Assembly (NCBI GenBank): GCA_021203705.1
Contig: JAJQAR010000360.1
Coordinates: 1 to 12,617, forward strand
Direction: 5' to 3'
DNA length: 12,617 nucleotides
DNA from: Prevotella sp.
GTDB lineage: Bacteria; Bacteroidota; Bacteroidia; Bacteroidales; Bacteroidaceae
Under the pieces are notes generated by a model, which saw only the letters and a program-made list of their open reading frames with translations, searched no databases and was not told where the DNA came from. Numbering within the stretch: the first letter of the stretch is position 1; every line of letters begins with the position of its first letter. A program made the position numbers and the translations under genes. Below are positions 6,112 through 12,617 of this stretch, one piece after another.

Positions 6112-6212
6112 GACTGACAATGGACAATCTATATGGCAAATTCCATTCAGCATCCATACAATCTGTGTATTCTTTCTGTCTGCTCTGCCATGTTGATTGT
6201 TCATTGTCTGTT
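6112..6212 (+). repeat. Long imperfect inverted repeat between tkt and rpiB
   Basis: Arms at 6116-6138 and 6186-6208 can pair at 22 of 23 positions in plus-strand RNA, including two G-U pairs, with one T-T mismatch. Three more pairs extend the base to 6112/6212 beyond a second T-T mismatch. The 47-nt loop holds a small hairpin, ATACA (6156-6160) with TGTAT (6166-6170). Arms are built from GACAATGGACAATC-like units, a type of simple repeat seen between genes in Bacteroidetes. Roles could be a partial terminator, mRNA end protection, or a degenerate mobile repeat. No good T-tract directly follows. Confidence 0.7.
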
Positions 6213-6233
6213 TAAAATTTTGACAACCATATC

Positions 6234-6677
6234 ATGGAAATAAAGACAATAGGGTTGGCATCCGACCATGCCGGGTACGATCTGAAACAATATGTTATCC
6301 AATATTGCAAAGAGCATGGCTATCCGTATAAGGACTATGGCACTTATACTACGGATAGTTGTGATTACTCTGATTTCGGTCATGCTCTTGCTAAAGGTAT
6401 CGAAAAGGGTGAGGTTTACCCTGGCATCGCTATCTGCGGCAGTGGTGAGGGTATCAGCATGACAATGAACAAGCACAAGTGCATACGTGCTGGCTTATGC
6501 TGGATTCCTGAGATTGCTCATCTTATCCGTCAGCATAACAATGCGAATGTCCTTGTAATGCCAGGCAGGTTTATCGATAACGCCATGGCTGAGAAAATAA
6601 TGAATGAGTTTTTCGCAACTGACTTTGAGGGTGGCAGGCATCAGAAGAGAATTGACAAAATTCCGCTTTGTGAATAA
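6234..6677 (+). CDS. rpiB: Ribose-5-phosphate isomerase B
   Basis: RpiB interconverts ribose 5-phosphate and ribulose 5-phosphate in the cytosol. The 147 residues match the LacAB/RpiB family. The phosphate and substrate site begins IGLASDHAGYDLK (6-18, D11 and H12). The anion-hole and catalytic segment is ICGSGEGISM (67-76), with the conserved cysteine C68 corresponding to C66 of the E. coli enzyme. HNNANVL (101-107) carries the ring-opening histidine H101, and GGRHQKRIDKI (133-143) closes the site. The family acts as a dimer. It follows tkt by 128 bp with a long inverted repeat between. A weak promoter (GTTG 6192-6195, AAATTTTG 6215-6222) may overlap that repeat, so it could be read from tkt or separately. 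Some family members use allose 6-phosphate; no allose genes are nearby. Confidence 0.95.
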   Translation: MEIKTIGLASDHAGYDLKQYVIQYCKEHGYPYKDYGTYTTDSCDYSDFGHALAKGIEKGEVYPGIAICGSGEGISMTMNKHKCIRAGLCWIPEIAHLIRQHNNANVLVMPGRFIDNAMAEKIMNEFFATDFEGGRHQKRIDKIPLCE

Positions 6678-6758
6678 CGGCAATACGTCTTGTAGATTTA
6701 AAATATTGCATTTCAAGGGCTAAAATGTCGCATTTAACGAAAAAATAAGTATAAACTG

Positions 6759-6789
6759 TTCGCTCATATATAAAAAACGTGTATTTTTG
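6759..6789 (+). promoter_or_regulatory. Bacteroidetes-type promoter for the DUF1573 gene
   Basis: TATTTTTG at 6782-6789 matches TAnnTTTG. TTCG at 6759-6762 is an imperfect upstream box with a 19-bp spacer. The start would be near 6796, about 20 nt before the ATG at 6816. The gene therefore seems to be transcribed independently of rpiB. Confidence 0.6.
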
Positions 6790-6815
6790 CAAATTGAAAA
6801 TAAACAAAAGAAATT

Positions 6816-7199
6816 ATGAAGAAGATTTTATTGATATCTGTTTTTGCTCTGCTTTCATTGAACTATGCTTTCGCGCAGGCACAGATAAAGTTTGACAAGA
6901 CAACTTATAATTTCGGGACTTTTTCCGAGAAAGACAATATTCAGAAATGCTCTTTTTCTTTCACCAATGTCGGTGACGCTCCTCTCGTGATAAACCAGGC
7001 TGTAGCAAGTTGCGGTTGCACTGTTCCTTCATACACAAAGAGTCCTGTCGCTCCTGGTGAAAAGGGCACAATCGACATCACCTACAACGGCAAGGGCAAG
7101 TTCCCCGGTCATTTCAAGAAGAACATCACGGTAAGCACCAACGGTACACCTGAAAGAGTGCGCATCTATATTGAGGGCACAATGGAAGAGGCAAAATAA
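6816..7199 (+). CDS. Exported DUF1573 protein
   Basis: This 127-residue protein starts with a clear signal peptide (MKKILLISVFALLSLNYAFA, cut after about residue 20). The rest is a single DUF1573 domain, an immunoglobulin-like beta sandwich. It has the usual IKFDKTTYNFGTFSEKD start (24-40), FSFTNVGDAPLVI (47-59), the conserved ASCGCTVP (64-71) with C66 and C68, the APGEKGTIDITYN strand (79-91) and KNITVSTN (102-109). There is no lipobox cysteine at the cleavage site, so it is likely free in the periplasm or secreted. The molecular role of DUF1573 is not established; it is common and often multi-copy in Bacteroidetes. It has its own promoter and ends at a strong hairpin shared with the convergent pectinesterase operon, so it appears monocistronic. 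Confidence 0.92.
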   Translation: MKKILLISVFALLSLNYAFAQAQIKFDKTTYNFGTFSEKDNIQKCSFSFTNVGDAPLVINQAVASCGCTVPSYTKSPVAPGEKGTIDITYNGKGKFPGHFKKNITVSTNGTPERVRIYIEGTMEEAK

Positions 7200-7262
7200 T
7201 TCTATTACCTTAGAAAAATATTACGCTTCAAATTATAGAAGAAATATCATAACTAAAGATAC

Positions 7263-7303
7263 AAGAAGTCGGATTTGCAGGAAATGTACAAATCCGACTT
7301 CTT
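7263..7303. terminator. Bidirectional terminator hairpin
   Basis: Arms at 7263-7277 and 7289-7303 are perfectly complementary over 15 bp (AAGAAGTCGGATTTG type) with an 11-nt loop. It lies between the 3' ends of the convergent DUF1573 and pectinesterase genes. The outer bases are AT-rich (TTCTTATTTG on one side, TTCTTGTATCTTT on the other), giving short T-rich tails in both directions. Confidence 0.8.
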
Positions 7304-7347
7304 ATTTGTAAACGGAACAATAACTATCCCGTTTAAAGACTTTATCT

Positions 7348-10300
7348 TCAGAACACAATACTCTTGCCAATGCCGTTTACTCGTATGATGTAAACGCCAG
7401 GCTGTGACAATGCAATATTGCATTGTGAGGACATAGCTTTCTGTGAATAAACAACGACACCACCTGCGGTGATAACTTCAACTTTTGAGCCTTCCTCGAC
7501 ACCAGAGACGGTAACACCGTTGTTAGAACGTGAGATACTGATGTTGCTGTCAGCTATAACATTTGATATTCCTGCTGCAATAGCAGCATCTGACATCTCG
7601 CCTAAACTGCCGTACTCATTTGCAGCCTGTACAGTGTAAACATCATCTGCACTTGCGTTAATAAAAGCATAGTTGGTCTCCGTAGTAAATCCGATAACTT
7701 CGTCATTACAAAGAACAACATAGCACATAGCATAATCTACGGCATCCCAGCTCAAATCAGTACTACTAATTGTAACGTTTTCAGGTTTAGCGACACTCTC
7801 CATTATCTCACGTGGATTCCAATAGTCATCACCGCTCAATACGTTGGAGTAAGTATAAGTAGCAGCCTCATCATCGGTAAGAGAGTTCTTAGCAGTACCA
7901 GTGATCTTATTTCCATCATCATCGGTATAGTAATATTCAGCCCTACGGTTGCTGAGGTCAAGCAGGTTGCCGTCAGCGTCCATTGTCTTGTAATCAGCGA
8001 ATATTGCAGGGATTGTTCCCATAGTCTCGTACCAACCGGCGGCAGGAATTGTCACCTCAGCCGTGGTATAGAGGAATACAGTCTTACAAGCATAATGCCA
8101 TGGACGGCCGAGCCATACACTCGTCAATGACGGAGGCGTTGTAGGAGCTGTAATCGTGTTATGGTCAAACACATATCCCCACTTTGTACCTTCCTTATGT
8201 GAAGGTGCTACGATGTATCCACCAGATTCTCTCATGATATTAAGGGTACATTCATCAAAGTAAACATCGCCACCACCATAGATGAAATCAACAGCTCCCT
8301 CAATGAAGCAATTCTTAAAGTAATGACGGTCGGTAATTCCATTCGTTGATGACAGGTATGTATCCTGATAACTGCGCAACTTACAGTTATACAGACAAGC
8401 ACGGTCGTTGTTGGTGTACAATGCCAATGCCTGTGGACCAGCCTCTTGCGTTACCCCATACTCATTTTCGAAAGAGATATTCTCTGCATAGAAGTTGGTT
8501 GCCTGACAAACAACAGAAGCACCTTCGCTGACGCTTACAGCATTGTCACCACCGCAGAGTAAATCATCGGTAATAACAACCTTCTCCTTGTCCTGACCAA
8601 TCAGATAAATATATGGTTTGTTTGACGGAATACTGAAATGTCCCTTGTAATATCCTTCCTTAATGAATATCAACCAAGGCGATGTGCGATTTGTAGGAGC
8701 TGCCTCAATAGCGTCAATCACTGTTGTATAGTCGCCACTGCCGTCAGAGGCAACCACTGCGTCATAGATACGGGGCTCCGGCTGGTTACGGTCCATTGTA
8801 GTGAAAGTTAAAGTAGTCCCCTCAAAGGCATTGCCAGAACGGTCAACGATAGCACCTGCCGGTATCGTTACAGTGTAAGTGGTATTATAATCCAAATTGT
8901 TATAACGATAGAGAACTGTCGTTCCACTATATGTAACGTCAGAAAGTATTTGATCATTGATTGTACAATCACCCTCGCCAGCCTGCACTACCTCATCAAA
9001 GTTAAGTACGATAGAACCACTTGCACTAACGCCTGTAGCACCATCAGAAGGTATTGACGACTTAAGCAATGGAGCGTCATAATCTTCAACCATCTCCTGG
9101 TCTGCTAAAATGTATATTGCCGACATAGCAGTACCATCGTTATCTGTTGTCGAACCAATTAAGTCAGAATCATAATCAGGAATCCAACGGATATACAACT
9201 TGTCCTGGTCCTCAGCTTCCTCTGGAAGTGCTAAATCATAATCATACCATACACTTTTTTCCAATATATCAACTTCTCCATAGTCATAGAATGTCTCGTC
9301 ATCTATTGACCACTGCAGTTTCTGAACCGAATAGCCATTGTATTGCAGGAGCATACCCGATTGAACGTGGATATTGTGATAACCCTTAGTAGAGAATGTT
9401 GCCTCATAATAATAATGGTCAGCCAACGGTTTCCAGTTTACAATACCATAACGCCCATTATACAACGGATTACTGCTCAAAGCACTGCGGTCAAGCCAAG
9501 AGTTTGTCGTACCGTCAGCCAAACGCAATGACAACATACCAGTGTTTGTCGACTCGTTGTAGATATCGCCAGCTCTGTCTTTTGAACCTGCATTGTAAAA
9601 GTCCCAACCACAGATAAATGGTACATTGCTATATGTAGCCGTCAGCTCTGAATCTCCATTAATCTTGACCATATTGGTAGAAGAAGTAGTGCCATCACTC
9701 CAATTGGTGAATGTATAGACAACATTATTAGAAGCGGTCAACTGAACTTCCGTACCAGCCTCGTACATTCTCTTTCCGTCAACCATTGAGCCTTCATCAG
9801 AGAAAGATACCATATAAGATGGCGCACCATCAACAGTCAAATCAAGACTATATGTGACAAGTTCACTGAAATTGGCTGTAAGCACTTCATCCTTTGCCAA
9901 CTCAATAGATAAAGAAGCATCTTCTGATACCAAGGCGCCACTCTCATCAGTCCAATTCACAAAAATGTAACCGAAGTTCGGCTCGGCTGTCAACGTCACG
10001 CTCGTTCCTTCATTGAAGGTAGTTCCAATAGGAGACTGCGTAATAGTGCCGGCATCTTCCGGACTGACACCTGTTTCCAATGTATATTTGGTAACTTGTT
10101 CTGGAGTTCCCTCGTATGTTCCTGCAATCTGTATGTTGGCAATACCTACCTGCTTGGCATTTCCTAAACTATATAGGTATATTACCAAAGAAACCTCTTC
10201 TGTTGTTGATATGCCTGATATGGAATAAGACAATTGTGATTGTTCTGATGCATTATTTCTATTTGGACTTACTCCTGTAGCCAAAGTGATTGTCTCATTT

Positions 10301-10701
10301 TCTGTAACCAAATAAATGTCAAGCAAGCCTCCATCAGTTCCATAACGTAAGGCATCAAGATACACATTTGTAGGTGTGAATGTAACACCCTTTTGCGGAG
10401 TGATGCTAAACGTAATCTTGTCATCATCAGTAGCAGAATTATGTTGCTCTAATGGTTGAAATTCCGTAAATGTTACACCAAAATCAGTATGTGAACCATA
10501 ATATTCGAGATTTGATCCTACCTCAACATAGTTAAGAGCGAATAAATCTTCATTATTCAATGTAGCTACCTGTCCTGCTGCTCCCGTCGAAAAAGGCCAT
10601 GTTGCGGACATCTCACCAGAAGTGTCCTGAGCTTTCGACTGTAATGTAAAAAGGGACATCATTATCATGCATAACAATGCCCCTGAATTAAATTTTCTCA
10701 T
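7348..10701 (-). CDS. Multidomain secreted pectin methylesterase (CE8) with T9SS sorting tail
   Basis: This 1117-residue protein likely de-esterifies methylated pectin outside the cell. Domains in order: signal peptide (1-25, ending SKAQ); an unassigned beta-rich region (about 30-198); two divergent InlB-type repeats (about 205-280 and 284-358, with FVNWTDESG and FTNWSDGTT); a carbohydrate-binding-like beta region (about 362-535); a Big_5 Ig-like domain (about 543-637, PSDGATGVSASGSIVLNFDE); the CE8 domain (about 645-960); a fibronectin-III-like domain (about 971-1040); and a C-terminal sorting tail (about 1050-1117, ending GVYIIRVNGIGKSIVF). The CE8 active site is complete: Q757 in QALAL, Q779 and D780 in QDTY, D805 in DFIYGGG, and R866 in LGRPW. 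Position 1 is the ATG with a good signal peptide. It lies 28 bp after the CE12-like gene and is likely co-transcribed with it. The tail predicts export by the T9SS, to which PorV belongs. Confidence 0.93.
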   Translation of the reverse strand: MRKFNSGALLCMIMMSLFTLQSKAQDTSGEMSATWPFSTGAAGQVATLNNEDLFALNYVEVGSNLEYYGSHTDFGVTFTEFQPLEQHNSATDDDKITFSITPQKGVTFTPTNVYLDALRYGTDGGLLDIYLVTENETITLATGVSPNRNNASEQSQLSYSISGISTTEEVSLVIYLYSLGNAKQVGIANIQIAGTYEGTPEQVTKYTLETGVSPEDAGTITQSPIGTTFNEGTSVTLTAEPNFGYIFVNWTDESGALVSEDASLSIELAKDEVLTANFSELVTYSLDLTVDGAPSYMVSFSDEGSMVDGKRMYEAGTEVQLTASNNVVYTFTNWSDGTTSSTNMVKINGDSELTATYSNVPFICGWDFYNAGSKDRAGDIYNESTNTGMLSLRLADGTTNSWLDRSALSSNPLYNGRYGIVNWKPLADHYYYEATFSTKGYHNIHVQSGMLLQYNGYSVQKLQWSIDDETFYDYGEVDILEKSVWYDYDLALPEEAEDQDKLYIRWIPDYDSDLIGSTTDNDGTAMSAIYILADQEMVEDYDAPLLKSSIPSDGATGVSASGSIVLNFDEVVQAGEGDCTINDQILSDVTYSGTTVLYRYNNLDYNTTYTVTIPAGAIVDRSGNAFEGTTLTFTTMDRNQPEPRIYDAVVASDGSGDYTTVIDAIEAAPTNRTSPWLIFIKEGYYKGHFSIPSNKPYIYLIGQDKEKVVITDDLLCGGDNAVSVSEGASVVCQATNFYAENISFENEYGVTQEAGPQALALYTNNDRACLYNCKLRSYQDTYLSSTNGITDRHYFKNCFIEGAVDFIYGGGDVYFDECTLNIMRESGGYIVAPSHKEGTKWGYVFDHNTITAPTTPPSLTSVWLGRPWHYACKTVFLYTTAEVTIPAAGWYETMGTIPAIFADYKTMDADGNLLDLSNRRAEYYYTDDDGNKITGTAKNSLTDDEAATYTYSNVLSGDDYWNPREIMESVAKPENVTISSTDLSWDAVDYAMCYVVLCNDEVIGFTTETNYAFINASADDVYTVQAANEYGSLGEMSDAAIAAGISNVIADSNISISRSNNGVTVSGVEEGSKVEVITAGGVVVYSQKAMSSQCNIALSQPGVYIIRVNGIGKSIVF

Positions 10702-10705
10702 TAAA

Positions 10706-10719
10706 ATAAATTAATTTAT
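10706..10719. other. AT-only palindrome before the pectinesterase start
   Basis: ATAAATTAATTTAT is a perfect 14-bp palindrome in the 28-bp gap between the two esterase genes, just upstream of the ATG at 10701. It may serve as the AT-rich translation-initiation region common in Bacteroidetes. In such AT-rich DNA it may also be chance. Confidence 0.3.
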
Positions 10720-10729
10720 CAGAATGATA

Positions 10730-12617
10730 TTATCTTGCAACTTTCGATACAACAACATTGCCGTCAGCATAGATCTGCTTAATCAGATAAACACCTTTTG
10801 CAGGTTTGCTGCTTCTCTGTACACCAGATAAGTCATAATAAAGTTCCTTAACAGGTGTTCCTGTTGTCTCTGATATTGACTTGATGCCAGTACTTATGGA
10901 TTCAGTTATGCCATGAATGGTTACATTGCTCAAACAGAAGTACTTACCTGTTACATCCGAACTTGTACTATACCAAGGATAAGCACGCAGGAGCAAACTT
11001 TGCCCTGCCTCTAACGCAATAACAGGCTGTGCCGACACAGCATACATTGTTTTTGATGCCATAGAAGAAGCGTATTCCGCAATAGCATGGGCATCAGAAA
11101 AGTCCTCATTAACAGAATAAGAAATGCGGCATCTCATTCCACTTCCACCAGCTCCGCCAACATAAAGACCTATTGAGTCTATATGAAGTATTGATGACTC
11201 CTGTGCAGTGATACCAAACTGGATATAACGCGTTGATACCTCATCAATCTCACCAGCAGACCAAGCTCCGTTAGCGTCCTTACCAGAAAGTTGATTGCGC
11301 TGTACTTTTTGGTCTGTAGATATGTCGCAATCATCAGGCCATGTCTCCATGGTAGCATAATTATATACTTCCAAATCACTCCAGCTTTCATCAATCACCT
11401 CTGCCGGTCCGGTCAATGTGTATGAATCACTGCCTGAAGACAGTTCCCAATGCACAAGGACCTCCTCTCCGCCACTGAGGTCAACACCCTCGCATGTTAT
11501 TTCTATTTCTTTCGTGCTTTCGCCGTATGTGAAAGTCATAGTACCTGTTACAGTACCTGCCTCTGAAAGCAAAGCCCTCACGTAAAGCGTGGTATATTCC
11601 AAATTACCGTCTGAATAAGCCAATGAAAGAGAAGAAGAATAGCTATCTTTGTCAGTCGATACAGTGAAACCATTAGGCATAGTAATATCAATAGTTCCTT
11701 CTGAAGGTGTGAGATCCATTCCTGAAACAGAAACCTCTTTAACAACAGACTGGTTGACATAAATCTGACCGAAGTCAAGAGATGTAGGATTTACAAACAG
11801 ATCTGTATTCGTTTGGATGTGGTCTGCCAAAATATCCTGATCAGCCATTGCCTGTGCCACCAAATGAGCTATGAGATTAGCACCCATTGCACATGGGTGA
11901 GTGCTGTCGTCTGTGCAAAACAAAAGAGAAATACAAGCGGCATCACCATAGCTCTCAAACAATTCTGCTGATGAGGTTGTCAAGTCGATAAAAGGCACAT
12001 CCAATTCCTCTGCCACTTCTTTCATTGCGTAGGGATAATCCATGGTATGGTCGTCTGTACCAACTGATTGGTTCTCCAATATTGTTCCATCATCCTGCAA
12101 CACATAGAACTTATCACCCAGGTCATGTTTACCCGCACGTGTTATTGACCCACTACTGAAATATTTGCGGCACATCGGGGCAACCAAAACAGGTATTCCA
12201 CCCAATTCACGTGTCTCATTAACATACAGCCTCAAAAAATCCTTGTAAGTGGAATAAGGAATGGTTCCACGATAGTCAACACTCGTGTCACCTGTCTTTG
12301 CGATAACAGAATCACCATCCATACCGTTGTTCTTCTCATCATTGTGAGAGAACTGGATTAACACATAATCACCTTCGGAAATCTGCTGCTTTACGGTATT
12401 CCAATAACCACTCTCCTGATAGAAACTCTTGCTGCTCGCACCGCTCTTGCCACGGTTGTTGACAGTAACTGTCTCATCAAAGTACTGCTGGAACATCATC
12501 GCCCAACCCCTCTTGTCGGTTGTCGACTCATCATAATCCGCCATTGTCGAATCTCCAATAGTGTGTACTGTTACCTGCGCTGCCAAAGGCAAGAAAAGCA
12601 GACTAAGCAAAAATATT
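10730..12617 (-). CDS. SGNH/CE12-like rhamnogalacturonan acetylesterase with T9SS tail (start outside window)
   Basis: The frame is still open at the window edge. The residues there (IFLLSLLFLPLAAQ) are the hydrophobic core and end of a signal peptide, so the true start lies beyond 12617. The TTG at 12610 is more likely an internal leucine. Numbering from that TTG, the SGNH hydrolase domain (about 13-258) has GDST (19-22, S21 nucleophile), NNRGKSG (51-57), FSHND (87-91, N90) and DDSTHP (234-239, the D235-x-x-H238 pair). This fits CE12 rhamnogalacturonan acetylesterases, which remove acetyl groups from pectin. Next come an Ig-like domain (about 270-378, starting FVNPTSLDFGQIYVNQ), a beta-sandwich (about 384-568) that I cannot name with certainty, and a tail with YYDLSGVQ and GVYLIKQIYADGNVVVSKVAR (about 575-626) of T9SS sorting type. 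It is the upstream member of an operon with the CE8 gene. Confidence 0.9.
   Translation of the reverse strand, partial: IFLLSLLFLPLAAQVTVHTIGDSTMADYDESTTDKRGWAMMFQQYFDETVTVNNRGKSGASSKSFYQESGYWNTVKQQISEGDYVLIQFSHNDEKNNGMDGDSVIAKTGDTSVDYRGTIPYSTYKDFLRLYVNETRELGGIPVLVAPMCRKYFSSGSITRAGKHDLGDKFYVLQDDGTILENQSVGTDDHTMDYPYAMKEVAEELDVPFIDLTTSSAELFESYGDAACISLLFCTDDSTHPCAMGANLIAHLVAQAMADQDILADHIQTNTDLFVNPTSLDFGQIYVNQSVVKEVSVSGMDLTPSEGTIDITMPNGFTVSTDKDSYSSSLSLAYSDGNLEYTTLYVRALLSEAGTVTGTMTFTYGESTKEIEITCEGVDLSGGEEVLVHWELSSGSDSYTLTGPAEVIDESWSDLEVYNYATMETWPDDCDISTDQKVQRNQLSGKDANGAWSAGEIDEVSTRYIQFGITAQESSILHIDSIGLYVGGAGGSGMRCRISYSVNEDFSDAHAIAEYASSMASKTMYAVSAQPVIALEAGQSLLLRAYPWYSTSSDVTGKYFCLSNVTIHGITESISTGIKSISETTGTPVKELYYDLSGVQRSSKPAKGVYLIKQIYADGNVVVSKVAR

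Noticed and set aside
6678..6815. Possible small RNA or riboswitch between rpiB and the DUF1573 gene
   Set aside because: Apart from the promoter at 6759-6789, only weak, imperfect inverted repeats around GCATTT are visible, and there is no terminator.
12608..12610. TTG as the start codon of the CE12-like gene
   Set aside because: The frame continues upstream with hydrophobic residues (I, F) to the window edge, and the signal peptide would lack its basic N-terminus. A start outside the window is more likely.
12608..12615. TATTTTTG on the minus strand, a perfect promoter -7 box near the right edge
   Set aside because: It lies inside the codons of the signal peptide of the CE12-like esterase. 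A promoter here would put the start downstream of the GDST catalytic motif, so the match is best taken as chance.

Overview
The window looks like chromosomal DNA from a member of the Bacteroidales, most likely a Prevotellaceae-type gut or rumen anaerobe. Four things point there: type IX secretion (T9SS) parts and cargo, several promoters of the Bacteroidetes form (TTTG about 20 bp upstream of TAnnTTTG), weak Shine-Dalgarno sites, and a set of families typical of the group (PorV, DUF1573, CE8 and CE12 pectin esterases with C-terminal sorting tails). No phage, integrase, insertion sequence, tRNA, rRNA or CRISPR array was seen.

Left part (1-1380, + strand): the end of porV (T9SS outer-membrane shuttle protein), then ispF (non-mevalonate isoprenoid pathway), then a small MerR-type regulator with its own promoter. 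Next is a 461-bp gap without a protein gene (1381-1841). Its left two thirds look like an unannotated minus-strand small RNA of about 265-270 nt. It has a TAnnTTTG promoter, five exact copies plus variants of GGTATTAG, a 5' hairpin, and a very good intrinsic terminator that abuts the merR stop codon. This is the most interesting item in the window.

Middle part (1774-7199, + strand): a two-gene glycosyltransferase operon (GT4 then GT2, overlapping by ATGA), transketolase (tkt) with a structured leader, ribose-5-phosphate isomerase B (rpiB), and a small exported DUF1573 protein. tkt and rpiB together serve the non-oxidative pentose phosphate pathway. A long imperfect inverted repeat lies between them. 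A perfect 15-bp hairpin after DUF1573 separates it from the convergent genes on the right.

Right part (7348-12617, - strand): two large secreted pectin-esterase genes in one operon. The upstream gene, cut by the window edge, is an SGNH/CE12-like rhamnogalacturonan acetylesterase. The downstream gene is a multidomain CE8 pectin methylesterase. Both appear to end in T9SS sorting tails, so they are likely cargo of the machinery that includes PorV. The pair would strip acetyl and methyl groups from plant pectin ahead of backbone lyases and hydrolases.
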